In this document: positions 25,162-34,295 of the stretch, piece after piece
Layout of the letters: each line of letters starts with the position of its first letter
Numbering within the stretch: position 1 is the stretch's first letter
Source: Hydrogenophaga sp. PAMC20947
Lineage (GTDB): Bacteria > Pseudomonadota > Gammaproteobacteria > Burkholderiales > Burkholderiaceae_C
Assembly: GCF_004795855.1 (NCBI RefSeq)
Contig: NZ_CP039252.1
Coordinates: forward strand, 4,402,001-4,466,000
DNA: 64,000 bases
Reading direction: 5' to 3'
The notes under the pieces: generated by a model
The model's input: only the letters and a program-made list of their open reading frames with translations
Told to the model about the DNA's origin: nothing
Databases searched by the model: none
Position numbers and translations under genes: made by a program

Positions 25162-27050
25162 GTGAGCTGCAGATGCAGGACGAACAGCTGGAAGTTCTGC
25201 AGTTTCTCACGCGGCAAGCACTCTTTGGGCAACTGCCCGAAGAGGCGCTTCGCCGTGTCGCCGCTGCGGTGGATGTGCGCTACTTCAAGGCGGGTTCACC
25301 CGTCATCGCCTTCGGCGAACAAGCCGAATGGTGGTTTGTGGTGCGCAGCGGCGCCGTCGAGGTTTTTCGCCGCGATGGCACCCTGTACAACCGCCTGACC
25401 GAAGGCGGGCACTTCGGTGAAGCCGGCTTGCTTCTGAAGAAAAAGAAGGTACGTTTTCCGGTGTCGGCGCTGGAAGACACGCTGCTGTACCTGATTCCCG
25501 AAGCGGAATTCACGGCGTTGTTTGACGCCCATGAAGGCTTCGCCGATCAGGTCGAAACGGAAGACAGCACCCGGTTGCGCCAGGTGATGTCGCGCCGCGA
25601 AGAATCCAATCAGCTGATGTCGGCTTCCATCGAGAGCCTGGTGAATCGTGAACCTGTCTGGCTGCCCAGCACGGCCAAAGTATTGGAAGCAGCGCAGTGC
25701 ATGACCGAGGCGGGGGTGTCTTCGTTGCTGATTCTGGACGACGCGCGCGGTGAAGATGATCCCGCCATCGCGGGCATCATCACCGACCGCGATTTGCGCA
25801 CCCGTGTGCTGGCCGGGGGCCTGAGCCACGACACGCCCGTGAGCCAGGTCATGACCACCCAGCTGGTCACGGTGGAGCACAACCAGCTGGTGTTTGAGGC
25901 CATGCTGCAGATGCTGCGCCACAACGTCCACCACCTGCCGGTGATGCGGCACCAGAAAGCGGTGGGTGTGATTGCGCTGTCTGATGTGGTGCACTACGAA
26001 TCGCGCAACAGCCTCTTTGTGGTCAGCAGCATTTTTCGGCAGTCGAGTGTTGAAGAGCTGGCGGCCCTGACGGCCGATGTGCGTGCCAGTTTTGTGCGCA
26101 TGGTGAACGAAGACGCCAGTTCGCGCATGGTGGGCACCGCCATGGCCCTGATCGGCCGCAGCTTCAAGCAACAGCTGCTGGCGCTGGCCGAAGCGAAGCT
26201 GGGTCCGCCGCCGGTGCCGTATTGTTTCCTCGCGCTGGGTTCCATGGCGCGCAACGAACAACTGGTGGTGACCGATCAGGACAATGCCCTGGTGCTCGAC
26301 AACCGGTTCGATCCCGCGCTGCACGATGCCTATTTCAAAGAGCTCGCGGCGTTCGTGAGCGATGGCCTGGCCCAGTGTGGCTACACCTATTGCAGCGGGG
26401 GCATCATGGCCACCAATACCCAATGGCGACAGCCACTGAAGGTGTGGGAGCGCTATTTCAGCGAATGGATCGAACAGCCCACCGCGGGAACGCTGCTCAG
26501 CGCCAACATTTTCTTCGACCTGGACGGCGTCTGGGGAAAGATCGAATGGGCTGAAAAGCTCAGAGCCCTGATTGCCCAGAAGGCCAAGGGCCAATCCCGT
26601 TTTCTCGCCAGCATGGCGCGCAATGCGTTGTTGCGCACACCGCCGCTGGGTTTTTTCAAGGACTTTGTGGTGGAGGCCGACGGGCGCCACAGCAAAGCCA
26701 TCAACCTCAAGCGCCGCGGCACCGCGCCCATGGCCGACCTGATCCGCGTGCATGCGCTGGCGGTGGGCTCACAAGCACAAAATTCGTTTGAGCGCCTGAA
26801 AGACGTGGTGGCCGCTGGTGTGTTGCCGCCCGGTCGGGGCCAGGATTTGCACGACACGCTGGAGTTCATCTCCACGGTGCGCATCCGAAACCAGGCCAAT
26901 GACCTGGCCGCAGGTCTGGAGCCCGACAACAGCATCGAGCCCGACAAGCTGTCGGCATTTGAGCGCAAGAGCTTGCGAGACGCCTTTTTGATCCTCAGCG
27001 AAGCCCAGGGCTACCTGAAGTTTCGTTACCAGCCCGGCCGGTCCGTCTGA
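25158..27050 (+). CDS. cNMP-binding/CBS/DUF294 nucleotidyltransferase-like protein
   Basis: The 630-residue cytoplasmic protein has a cyclic-nucleotide-binding-like domain (about 15-130, FKAGSPVIAFGEQAEWWFVVRSGAVEVF) and a pair of CBS domains (about 165-285, AGIITDRDLRTRVL and VGVIALSDVVHYES). A DUF294 nucleotidyltransferase-fold domain follows (about 320-450, LGSMARNEQLVVTDQDNALV, with the GlnD-like GSxARxE...DQD pattern), then the DUF294 C-terminal domain (480-620). Such proteins resemble PII uridylyltransferase regulators. TTG 25158 overlaps the BCCT stop by four bases; ATG 25173 is an alternative start. A role in tuning the BCCT transporter is inferred from coupling. Confidence 0.88.
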   Translation: MSELQMQDEQLEVLQFLTRQALFGQLPEEALRRVAAAVDVRYFKAGSPVIAFGEQAEWWFVVRSGAVEVFRRDGTLYNRLTEGGHFGEAGLLLKKKKVRFPVSALEDTLLYLIPEAEFTALFDAHEGFADQVETEDSTRLRQVMSRREESNQLMSASIESLVNREPVWLPSTAKVLEAAQCMTEAGVSSLLILDDARGEDDPAIAGIITDRDLRTRVLAGGLSHDTPVSQVMTTQLVTVEHNQLVFEAMLQMLRHNVHHLPVMRHQKAVGVIALSDVVHYESRNSLFVVSSIFRQSSVEELAALTADVRASFVRMVNEDASSRMVGTAMALIGRSFKQQLLALAEAKLGPPPVPYCFLALGSMARNEQLVVTDQDNALVLDNRFDPALHDAYFKELAAFVSDGLAQCGYTYCSGGIMATNTQWRQPLKVWERYFSEWIEQPTAGTLLSANIFFDLDGVWGKIEWAEKLRALIAQKAKGQSRFLASMARNALLRTPPLGFFKDFVVEADGRHSKAINLKRRGTAPMADLIRVHALAVGSQAQNSFERLKDVVAAGVLPPGRGQDLHDTLEFISTVRIRNQANDLAAGLEPDNSIEPDKLSAFERKSLRDAFLILSEAQGYLKFRYQPGRSV

Positions 27051-27061
27051 GGAAAGCACCC

Positions 27062-27817
27062 GTGTTGCATTCGAGCTTGCTTCGTCCAGTGGATGCTGCT
27101 GCCCAGGCTGGCGCGGGTCAGGAGGCCTGGCCCGAACGTTTTGCATCTTTGGCCGAAAGTGCCAAAGACGCTCGCTTGCGGGCGTTTTACGCCGCGGGGA
27201 CTGTGAGCCAGGAAACCCCGTTGTGTGATGTGCCGTTGATGGCGATGGATGTGGAAACCACGGGGCTTGATCCGGTCAAGGACGGCATTGTCAGCATCGG
27301 TCTGGTGCCCATGAGTCTGGAGCGCATCCGCACCAGCGCCTCACGACACTGGATCCTAAAGCCGCGGGTGCCGCTGGCTGCCGAGTCGGTCACCATCCAC
27401 GGCATCACCGACTCGCAGGTGCATTCCGCGCCCGATCTGGATGCGGTGCTGGCGGAGGTGTTGGCCACCATGGCGGGCCATGTCCTGGTGGTGCATTGCC
27501 GCGACATTGAGCGGCAGTTTTTCAATGGCGCCTTGCGCACGCGCATCGGCGAGAGCATCGAGTTTCCCGTGATCGACACCATGGAACTTGAGGCGCGGCT
27601 GCACCGGCGTTCTCAGCGAAGCTGGTGGGACTGGGCGCTGGGCCGCCAGCCTCAGCGCCTGTCGATCCGCCTCGCCGACAGCCGCCGCCGGTACAACCTT
27701 CCGCGGTACCAGCCGCACCACGCGCTCACCGATGCGCTGGCGTCGGCGGAGTTGTTGCAGGCGCAGGTGGCGCACCGCTATTCGCCCGAGACACCTGTGC
27801 GCGATCTCTGGAAGTAG
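27062..27817 (+). CDS. DnaQ-like 3'-5' exonuclease (DEDDh)
   Basis: The 251-residue protein carries a DEDD exonuclease domain from about residue 58. Exo I is MDVETTGLDPVKDGIVSIG (Asp63, Glu65), Exo II lies in HVLVVHCRDIERQF (less canonical, with CRD for N-x-x-F-D), and Exo III in HHALTDALASAELL (His and Asp). An N-terminal 55-residue helical segment precedes it. It is 11 bases after the cNMP/CBS/DUF294 gene with GAGGAAAG before a GTG start. Linked DnaQ-like and DUF294 genes are often seen behind solute:sodium symporters; the substrate of the nuclease is unknown. Confidence 0.85.
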   Translation: MLHSSLLRPVDAAAQAGAGQEAWPERFASLAESAKDARLRAFYAAGTVSQETPLCDVPLMAMDVETTGLDPVKDGIVSIGLVPMSLERIRTSASRHWILKPRVPLAAESVTIHGITDSQVHSAPDLDAVLAEVLATMAGHVLVVHCRDIERQFFNGALRTRIGESIEFPVIDTMELEARLHRRSQRSWWDWALGRQPQRLSIRLADSRRRYNLPRYQPHHALTDALASAELLQAQVAHRYSPETPVRDLWK

Positions 27818-28191
27818 CGGTGGCGCAGTCCCAGCCCAGCAGGCCCTGGCGCATGCCCGTCGGCAGACTCCTGGCTGGCCACCGGGCTGAGGCTGAGTGC
27901 CTCGTTTTGCGTTCCCAGTCGAGACAAGCGGCCGCCCACCCGCATTTTTACCAGTGGGTATTGTTGTGCATTTGGAGCGGTGGGGCACCCTGATGGAGGC
28001 GCCTGGACGCACCAGTGCCCCGAGTGCGGTCCTGGGCCACGGAGACACTTCTGGTGATTGATGCTTTCATGAAGCGGCTTCCCCACTTCGTCTCCGTGCT
28101 GGGGGCAATGTGCTCTCGGCGAGGCGCACGGCAACGAAGAGCGACGCGTCTACCTTGAGATGCAAATGCAGAGGTATTGCTCCGGATCGAC
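27818..28191. other. intergenic region between convergent genes, nothing recognised
   Basis: About 370 bp between the exonuclease gene and the convergent yebC gene. No coding frame with a plausible start, no RNA gene and no strong terminator hairpin was found. The base composition is slightly lower in GC than the flanking genes. Confidence 0.4.
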
Positions 28192-28905
28192 TCAACCCGC
28201 CAAACCGGCGTAGAGGTTCTGCACGTCATCGTGCTCGTCCAGCGCGGCCAGGAAGGCTTCCACTTCTTCCAGTTGCTCTGGGCTGAGGTCGGCCGGGTTG
28301 ATCGGGTTCTTCGCGCGGTAGGCGAGCTGGTTGGCCAACACGGTGAAACCGTGATCGGGCAAGGCCTTGCTGACCAGATCCACATCGGCCGGATCGGTGA
28401 TGAAACGTGTGGTGCCTTCTTCGTCGCCGGGCTCGAAGTCTTGTGCGCCCGCTTCGATGGCAGCGACTTCGGGGTCGGCATCGGGTTGGGCGGGTTCGGC
28501 TTCGATGTGTCCCACGTGGTCAAAATCCCAAGCCACTGAGCCCGAGGTGCCGAGCTGGCCCTTGCGAAACAGCACACGCATCTCGGGCGCCGTGCGGTTC
28601 ACGTTGTCGGTCAGGCATTCGACCATCACCGGCACCTGGTGCGGCGCAAAACCTTCGTAGATCACACGTTCGTAGTTCACCGCCTCGCCGGTCAGGCCTG
28701 CCCCCTTTTTGATCGCGCGGTCCAGCGTCTCTTTTGGCATGGACACCTTGCGGGCTTGCTCAGACACCAGGCGCAAGCGGGCATTGGCGGCCGGATCGGC
28801 GCCGGCGCGGGCCGCGATCATGATGTCTTTCACCAGTTTGCCGAAGAGGCGACCTCTGGCGTTGGCTGCGATGTCTTTGTGTTTGGCTTTCCACTGCGCG
28901 CCCAT
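28192..28905 (-). CDS. yebC: YebC/PmpR family protein (translation/transcription regulator)
   Basis: The 237-residue protein is a full-length YebC/TACO1 family member: [24 protein letters not shown] at the N-terminus, DRAIKKGAG, and [23 protein letters not shown] in the centre. Family members were described as DNA-binding regulators (PmpR), and YebC proteins also act on ribosomes to relieve stalling at proline stretches. It has the usual opening Gly-x-x-Trp-Lys-x-Ile/Lys, here with AQWKAKH (YebC1-type usually has HSKW). AGAAAG precedes the ATG at 28905. The frame extends far upstream over the divergent RNase gene but that part is antisense. Confidence 0.93.
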   Translation of the reverse strand: MGAQWKAKHKDIAANARGRLFGKLVKDIMIAARAGADPAANARLRLVSEQARKVSMPKETLDRAIKKGAGLTGEAVNYERVIYEGFAPHQVPVMVECLTDNVNRTAPEMRVLFRKGQLGTSGSVAWDFDHVGHIEAEPAQPDADPEVAAIEAGAQDFEPGDEEGTTRFITDPADVDLVSKALPDHGFTVLANQLAYRAKNPINPADLSPEQLEEVEAFLAALDEHDDVQNLYAGLAG

Positions 28906-29052
28906 GGTGCTGCTTTCTGTTGAGGTGGGGGCGCTGGCCCCGGGTTTGAAGGATGTCCAGTGTAGTGGAGGCCTGTGCCCCTGGCCCCGTCCTGATGCGG
29001 GTGTCCGTTTGAGCGCGCAGAATGAAGGCAAGATCACCTGCCGGAGACCACC

Positions 29053-30525
29053 ATGGACCAAGCCCTCAACAACCACCGCAGCCAGCTCGCCACTCTGGCG
29101 GCCTGGGCCATGTTCAGCCGGGGACTCGAAGCGGAGTTTTCGTCCGCAGCGCAGGAACAGCTGGCGAGTCTGAACGGGCCTGCCACCGAAACCGGCGAGG
29201 GGATCCGCGACCTTCGGGAGCGCGACTGGTTCTCGATCGACAACGATGATTCGCGCGACCTGGACCAGCTCTCGTTGAGCGAGCCTTTGCCCAAGGGTGG
29301 CCTGCGGGTCTGGGTGGCGGTGGCCGATGTGGATGCGCTGGTGAAAAAGGGCACGCCTATCGACCAGCATGCCCAGCTGAACACCACGTCGGTCTACACC
29401 TCGGCGCGCATCTTTCCCATGCTGCCCGAACGCCTGTCCACCGATCTCACGTCGCTCAACCAGGACGAAGACCGGCTGGCCATGGTCATCGAGATGGCTT
29501 TCTCGGATGACGGTGTGTTGGTCGAGAGCTCGATCTACCGCGCCCTGGTGCGCAACAAGGCGCAGCTGGCTTACGATGCCATGTCGGCCTGGATCGACGG
29601 CGAGGGAGCGCTGCCCGAGCCAGCCCAGCGCGTGCACGGCCTGTCTGTACAACTGCGCGCCCAGGACGGTCTGGCACAAAAGCTGCGCGTGCTGCGGCGT
29701 GCCGAAGGCTCGCTGGAGTTCGAGACTTTCCAGCCTCGCGCGCAGTTCGAGGGCGAACGCATCGCCAGTATCCACCTGCAGCCGCAGAACCGCGCGCGCC
29801 AGCTGATCGAAGAACTCATGATTGTCACCAACGGCTGTACCGCGCGCTTCCTGGCCGCCCACGGCGGTGTCGCCCTGCGGCGTGTGGTGCGTTCACCCGA
29901 GCGTTGGTTGCGCATCGTCGATGTGGTGCGGGGCTTTGGCACCCAGCTGCCCAACCAGCCGGATGGCCCGGCGCTGGAGGCCTTTCTGGCGCGCCAGCAC
30001 AAGGTGGATCCGCTGCGTTTCCCCGATCTTTCGCTGGTGATTGTGAAGCTGATGGGATCGGGGGAGTACGTGGTGGAGCGATCCGGCCAGCCGCCCATCG
30101 GTCACTTCGGTCTGGCGGTGCGGGACTACATGCATTCGACCGCGCCCAATCGGCGCTTTCCAGACCTGATCACGCTGCGCCTGCTCAAGGCGGCACTGGC
30201 TGGTGAGCGGTCGCCATACGCGCCTGCCGAACTGGCGGAACTGGCGGACCATTGCACCCTGCAGGAAGACGCTGCGCGCAAGGTGGAGCGGCAGATGCGC
30301 AAATCCGAAGCGGCCCTGCTGTTGCACTCACGCGTTGGGGAACGCTTCGACGGGGTGGTCACCGGTGTCAGCGATCAGGGCACCTGGGTGCGCATTTTCG
30401 AACCACCGGTCGAAGGCCGGTTGAGGGGGCACGTGCCCGATCTCAACGTGGGCAAGTTGGTGCGTGTGCACCTGGTATCGACCTCGGTGGAGAGGGGCTT
30501 CGTCGATTTTGCGCTGGAGCGCTGA
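29053..30525 (+). CDS. RNB-domain ribonuclease (RNase II/R family)
   Basis: The 490-residue protein is shorter than RNase II (about 640) or RNase R (about 800) and lacks the N-terminal cold-shock domains. The RNB catalytic domain begins about residue 55; the acidic metal site is [15 protein letters not shown] (Asp63, Asp69, Asp71). [43 protein letters not shown] and a C-terminal S1-like segment ([20 protein letters not shown]) follow. It would degrade single-stranded RNA 3' to 5'. The ATG at 29053 is preceded by a purine-rich GGAGACCACC. It is divergent from yebC, sharing a 147-bp promoter region. Confidence 0.9.
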   Translation: MDQALNNHRSQLATLAAWAMFSRGLEAEFSSAAQEQLASLNGPATETGEGIRDLRERDWFSIDNDDSRDLDQLSLSEPLPKGGLRVWVAVADVDALVKKGTPIDQHAQLNTTSVYTSARIFPMLPERLSTDLTSLNQDEDRLAMVIEMAFSDDGVLVESSIYRALVRNKAQLAYDAMSAWIDGEGALPEPAQRVHGLSVQLRAQDGLAQKLRVLRRAEGSLEFETFQPRAQFEGERIASIHLQPQNRARQLIEELMIVTNGCTARFLAAHGGVALRRVVRSPERWLRIVDVVRGFGTQLPNQPDGPALEAFLARQHKVDPLRFPDLSLVIVKLMGSGEYVVERSGQPPIGHFGLAVRDYMHSTAPNRRFPDLITLRLLKAALAGERSPYAPAELAELADHCTLQEDAARKVERQMRKSEAALLLHSRVGERFDGVVTGVSDQGTWVRIFEPPVEGRLRGHVPDLNVGKLVRVHLVSTSVERGFVDFALER

Positions 30526-30718
30526 GCACTGCAGAGCTGCGACCCTTCGCGGCTACTGCGGGGCCCGATGCGCACTCGCCCGGCCCGGGCAATGGTCCAT
30601 CGGGCGGCGGTGTTGATGGCCGTCATGCCACTGCCACACTGCGTGTCCAGCATGGTGCCGGTGGTGTTCATTGATGGGTTCGAAGCCGTAGCTGTGCCAC
30701 CCCACCAGGAGGATTTCC

Positions 30719-32008
30719 GTGCACCACCACCGTTTGCTGATGGGCCTGGCTCTGGTCGGCGCTCTCCTGGGCCAAGCCCTGGCCGACAACGGCCAAAACG
30801 ACCACAACAGCCGCAACCGCCACACCTGGCAGCAGGTTGACCGCCCCGTCCAGGTGCAACTGGGCCCGCGTCCGTTCTTCCTGGTCGACGACATGGCTGA
30901 CAGCCGCCTCAAACGCCAGTTGCAGCAGTGTGCGGCGCGCGGTCACTTCATGGCCAGCGACTTTTCCATCGGTCATCGGGGGGCTTCCCTGCAGTTTCCG
31001 GAGCACACCCGGGAGTCCTACACGGCCGCGGCCCGCATGGGTGCGGGCATCGTCGAGTGCGACGTGACCTTCACCAAGGACAAGGCGCTGGTTTGCCGTC
31101 ACGCGCAGAATGACTTGCACACCACGACCAACATCCTGGTTACCCCACTGGCCGCCACGTGCATCCGGCCTTTTGTGCCGGCCACGCTGGCTGCCGACGG
31201 CAAGGTGCTCACGCCGGCCGGCGCCGAGTGCCGAACCAGTGACATCACGCTGGCCGAGTTCAAGACACTGCGCGGCAAGATGGACGCCGCCAACCCGGCC
31301 GCGCGCACCCCCGAGCAGTACCAGGGTGGCACCGCCGGCTTCCGAACCGATCTCTACGCGGGGCCCACCAGCGGCACCTTGATGACCCACCAGGAAAGCA
31401 TTGAACTGTTCAAGCGCCTGGGCGTGAAAATGACCCCGGAACTCAAAAGTCCGAGCGTGGCCATGCCGTTCGATGGTTTCACGCAAGAAGCCTACGCGCA
31501 GAAGATGATCGACGAATACCAGCAGGCTGGCGTGAAGCCGCGCGACGTCTGGCCGCAGTCGTTCAACAAGAGCGATGTCTTGTACTGGGTGCAGAACGCG
31601 CCGGCATTCGGCCGCCAGGCTGTGTACCTGGACGATGCCAGTACCGCCGCCGACCTGCCCGACGCTGCCGAACTGCAAAGCTACAAGCGCGACGGTATCC
31701 ATACCGTGGCGCCACCCATCTTCGCGCTGCTGGATGGTGATGCCAGCGGAAAAATCGTGCCCTCGACCTACGCCCGCAACGCCAGGGCGGCGGGCCTGGA
31801 CATCATCGCCTGGAGTCTGGAGCGCTCGGGCATCCTCGCCGATGGCAACAACGGCTTTTACTACCAGGGCATCGATCCAGCCATCAAAACCGAGGGCGAC
31901 GTGATGCGGGTGCTTGACGTCCTGGCGCAAGAGGTCGGTGTCATCGGCGTCTTCTCTGACTGGCCAGCCACGACCACCTTTTATGCCAACTGTGCGGGCC
32001 TGCGCTGA
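30719..32008 (+). CDS. periplasmic glycerophosphodiester phosphodiesterase (GlpQ-like)
   Basis: The 429-residue protein has a signal peptide (residues 1-22, ending ALA) and a GDPD TIM-barrel. The barrel's first strand carries IGHRGAS (86-90 in HRGAS), followed by the metal-binding pair in IVECDV (Glu113, Asp115) and the second catalytic His in CRHAQNDL (His128). Further ligands are likely in TPELKSP. It hydrolyses glycerophosphodiesters such as glycerophosphocholine to glycerol-3-phosphate and an alcohol. Length and large insertions fit the long secreted subgroup. AGGAGG is 6 bases before a GTG start. The nearby BCCT gene could take up released choline, though the genes are not in one operon. 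Confidence 0.9.
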   Translation: MHHHRLLMGLALVGALLGQALADNGQNDHNSRNRHTWQQVDRPVQVQLGPRPFFLVDDMADSRLKRQLQQCAARGHFMASDFSIGHRGASLQFPEHTRESYTAAARMGAGIVECDVTFTKDKALVCRHAQNDLHTTTNILVTPLAATCIRPFVPATLAADGKVLTPAGAECRTSDITLAEFKTLRGKMDAANPAARTPEQYQGGTAGFRTDLYAGPTSGTLMTHQESIELFKRLGVKMTPELKSPSVAMPFDGFTQEAYAQKMIDEYQQAGVKPRDVWPQSFNKSDVLYWVQNAPAFGRQAVYLDDASTAADLPDAAELQSYKRDGIHTVAPPIFALLDGDASGKIVPSTYARNARAAGLDIIAWSLERSGILADGNNGFYYQGIDPAIKTEGDVMRVLDVLAQEVGVIGVFSDWPATTTFYANCAGLR

Positions 32009-32049
32009 TCCGGCAAGGGCACCCACCCGGGTGGTGGGGCGTGAGGTGC

Positions 32050-32172
32050 TCAGCGGGGAGGGCGGCTGATGCGCCAGGTCTGGTAGCGGCAGCGCTGCAG
32101 GGCCAGAAATTCCAGCAGACCACACGCCACAGCAGCGCCAAGCAGCGCCCAATGACTCAGGTGGCGAAGCAC
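32050..32172 (-). CDS. tiny membrane protein (40 aa), second gene of a small dicistron
   Basis: This 40-residue reading frame starts at a GTG one base after the stop of the 42-residue frame upstream. The Shine-Dalgarno GGAGG overlaps the end of that first frame (GGAGGACTGAAGTG), which indicates coupled translation. The product has one hydrophobic segment (HWALLGAAVACGLLEFLAL, residues 7-25) and a basic C-terminus (YQTWRISRPPR). I do not recognise the family. Its reality rests on the ribosome site, coupling and the membrane segment. Confidence 0.55.
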   Translation of the reverse strand: MLRHLSHWALLGAAVACGLLEFLALQRCRYQTWRISRPPR

Positions 32173-32173
32173 T

Positions 32174-32302
32174 TCAGTCCTCCGGCCCGAGGGGCCATGC
32201 TTCGTGCGCGGGTGTTGCGGCGTCGGGCGTCCACAGGGTGCACCAGTGTTCGTCGAACAGGTGGTCGAGGAGCTTTTGCAAGCCGAGCAGTTTCAAGAGC
32301 AT
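32174..32302 (-). CDS. tiny protein (42 aa), first gene of a small dicistron
   Basis: The 42-residue frame begins with an ATG preceded by a strong AAGGAGG, 6 bases upstream (32309-32315). The product starts with an amphipathic leucine-rich helix (LLKLLGLQKLLDHLF) followed by an acidic, Trp-rich tail ending GPED. It has no recognisable family. Placed on the minus strand between a glycerophosphodiesterase gene (convergent) and an M14 peptidase gene (divergent, 200 bp away), it forms a unit with the 40-residue membrane ORF. Bases 32303-32502 hold the divergent promoters. Confidence 0.55.
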   Translation of the reverse strand: MLLKLLGLQKLLDHLFDEHWCTLWTPDAATPAHEAWPLGPED

Positions 32303-32502
32303 GGAGGCCTCCTTTCAGGACATGGCGTGGGGTTCACTTTAGCGGCGGTGTGTGACGGTTTCGCGTCGTTCCGGCAGGACCAGTCCTCGCCCCACCCGGG
32401 TGCTGTTGTCGTCGAACAGCGGTAGATAGCCAAGCGAATTCCCGCTAGGCTTCTCGGCTGCCCATCCCTACGAACCGCGCTGACGCATCTGCCTTCATCA
32501 CC

Positions 32503-33531
32503 GTGCCCAACAACGTGTTGCCCGAATTGCAGGCACTGGAACAGATCATCGAGCTGGGGGCGGGTCGCCTGCAGTCCCGCGTGGTGCGGCAGGTTCCCGT
32601 GGCAGGGGGGCACAGCTTTCCGGTCTACGCGATCACGTTGGGCAATCCCGACCTGGGGGTGCCGGGCGTGGGGTTTTTTGGTGGTGTGCATGGTCTGGAG
32701 CGCATCGGCTCCGAGGTGGTGATGGCGTTTCTGCGCAATGTGGTGCAACGCCTGTCCTGGGACGCCGTGCTGAACCGGCAGCTCGAGTCGGTGCGGCTGG
32801 TTTTCATGCCGATCGTCAATCCGGGGGGCATGTGGGCGGCCACGCGGGCCAACCCACGCGGCGTTGACCTGATGCGCAACGCCCCAGTCGATGCCAAGCA
32901 GAAAGCGCCCTTTTTGCTCGGTGGACAGCGGCTGAGCGCGGGCCTGCCGTGGTACCGCGGACCGGCGGGCGCGCCGATGGAGGCCGAGAGCGCCGCGGTG
33001 TGCGAAGTGGTGCAAACGGAGCTGTTGTCGCGCCCCTTCAGTCTGGCGCTGGACTGTCACTCAGGCTTTGGTGTGCGCGACCGGCTGTGGTTTCCCTTTG
33101 CGCACACCCGTGAACCGATTCGGCACTTGCCCGAGCTACACGCCTTGCAACGCATCTTTCTTGAAGCCCACAGCCACCATCCTTACATCATCGAGCCGCA
33201 AAGCGCGCAGTACCTGACCCACGGCGATCTCTGGGACCACCTGTACTTGCAGGCTTGCACCGAACCGCAGCGCACTTTTCTGCCGCTGACACTCGAGATG
33301 GGCTCCTGGCTCTGGATCAAGAAGAACCCACGCCAGCTGTTTTCCCGAAATGGCATCTTCAACCCCCTGATCCAGCACCGCCTGCAAAGGGTGTTGCGGC
33401 GCCATGTGACTTTGCTGGACTTTCTGGCGCGCGCGGCCAGCAGCCACAGGCATTGGTTGCCTGCGTCCGATGCCCGGGATGAGCAGCTGACTGCGGCGAT
33501 GGCCGACTGGTATCCGGAGGGTGGGCGATGA
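32503..33531 (+). CDS. M14-family zinc carboxypeptidase/deacylase-like protein
   Basis: The 342-residue protein has an M14/aspartoacylase-like fold. Zinc ligands are visible as His and Glu in GGVHGLERIG (HxxE) and His in LALDCHSGFGV; a catalytic Glu is likely in LTLEMGSWLW. PIVNPGGMWAATRANPRGVDLMRN matches the substrate-binding Arg/Asn region. Members cleave C-terminal residues of peptides or deacylate amino acids; no signal peptide is seen, so action is cytoplasmic. The GTG start at 32503 has no strong ribosome site. The last codons overlap the alpha/beta hydrolase start (ATGA). Confidence 0.84.
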   Translation: MPNNVLPELQALEQIIELGAGRLQSRVVRQVPVAGGHSFPVYAITLGNPDLGVPGVGFFGGVHGLERIGSEVVMAFLRNVVQRLSWDAVLNRQLESVRLVFMPIVNPGGMWAATRANPRGVDLMRNAPVDAKQKAPFLLGGQRLSAGLPWYRGPAGAPMEAESAAVCEVVQTELLSRPFSLALDCHSGFGVRDRLWFPFAHTREPIRHLPELHALQRIFLEAHSHHPYIIEPQSAQYLTHGDLWDHLYLQACTEPQRTFLPLTLEMGSWLWIKKNPRQLFSRNGIFNPLIQHRLQRVLRRHVTLLDFLARAASSHRHWLPASDARDEQLTAAMADWYPEGGR

Positions 33532-34295
33532 GCACCTGGGTGCTGCTCCGGGGATTGACGCGCGAAGCCGCGCATTGGGGCGCCTTTCCGACCATTTTGG
33601 CGGAGGTGTTGCCCGAGGACCGAATGGTGATGCTGGACTTGCCCGGCAACGGGACGCTACATGATCAAGCCAGCCCTGCGTCGGTGGGTGAAATGGCACA
33701 GGCCTGTCGCCGCGCTTTGCGCAGTCAGGGGTTTGCCCCGCCGTACCACTTGCTGGCCATGTCGCTGGGTGCCATGGTGGCGACCGAATGGGCGCATCAG
33801 GCGCCAGCTGAGGTCGCCGGTTGCGTGCTGGTCAACACCAGCTTCCGCCCTTTTAGCCCCTTTTACCGGCGGCTGCGGCCTGGCAACTACCCTGCGCTGT
33901 TGTGTCTGACCACTGGGGCTCGTGATCCCTGGGTGGCAGAGGCCCTGGTGTGGCGTCTCACCAGCCAGCAGACGCCCCCCAACGCCGAGGTGCTGGCGCA
34001 ATGGGTGGCGGCGCGGGTCGTGCATCCGGTGGCCCGGGGCAACGCGATCCGCCAGCTGGTCGCTGCCGCGCGCTACCGGGCGCCGATCACCGCACCTGCA
34101 GCCAGGACTTTGCTGCTCGCCAGCGCGCAAGACACGCTGGTGCACAGCGGGTGTTCAGACGCCATCGCACAGGCCTGGGGCTGTCCGCTGGTGTTGCACC
34201 CGACGGCCGGGCACGACCTGCCTCTGGACGATCCGGCGTGGGTTGCGCGCCAGGTGGGTGCCTGGGTTGCTGGCGGAGGGGCCGGTCAGCTGTGA
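33528..34295 (+). CDS. alpha/beta hydrolase
   Basis: The 255-residue protein has the alpha/beta-hydrolase fold: LLRGLTREAAHWGAF (oxyanion region), DLPGNGTLHDQ, a nucleophile elbow AMSLGAMVA where the first glycine of GxSxG is Ala, an acid in SAQDTLV and the His in AGHDLPLDD. The substrate is unknown. It is translationally coupled to the M14 peptidase-like gene, which suggests that the two act on the same compound. Its 3' end overlaps the convergent atpG gene by 10 bp. Confidence 0.83.
   Translation: MSTWVLLRGLTREAAHWGAFPTILAEVLPEDRMVMLDLPGNGTLHDQASPASVGEMAQACRRALRSQGFAPPYHLLAMSLGAMVATEWAHQAPAEVAGCVLVNTSFRPFSPFYRRLRPGNYPALLCLTTGARDPWVAEALVWRLTSQQTPPNAEVLAQWVAARVVHPVARGNAIRQLVAAARYRAPITAPAARTLLLASAQDTLVHSGCSDAIAQAWGCPLVLHPTAGHDLPLDDPAWVARQVGAWVAGGGAGQL

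Noticed and set aside
25296..26753. 485-codon minus-strand open frame over the cNMP/CBS/DUF294 gene.
   Set aside because: His-rich antisense shadow; the plus strand encodes recognisable domains.
28906..29862. Long minus-strand extension of yebC (about 320 codons).
   Set aside because: It is antisense to the RNase II-like gene; YebC family starts at MGAQWK (28905) with a ribosome site there.
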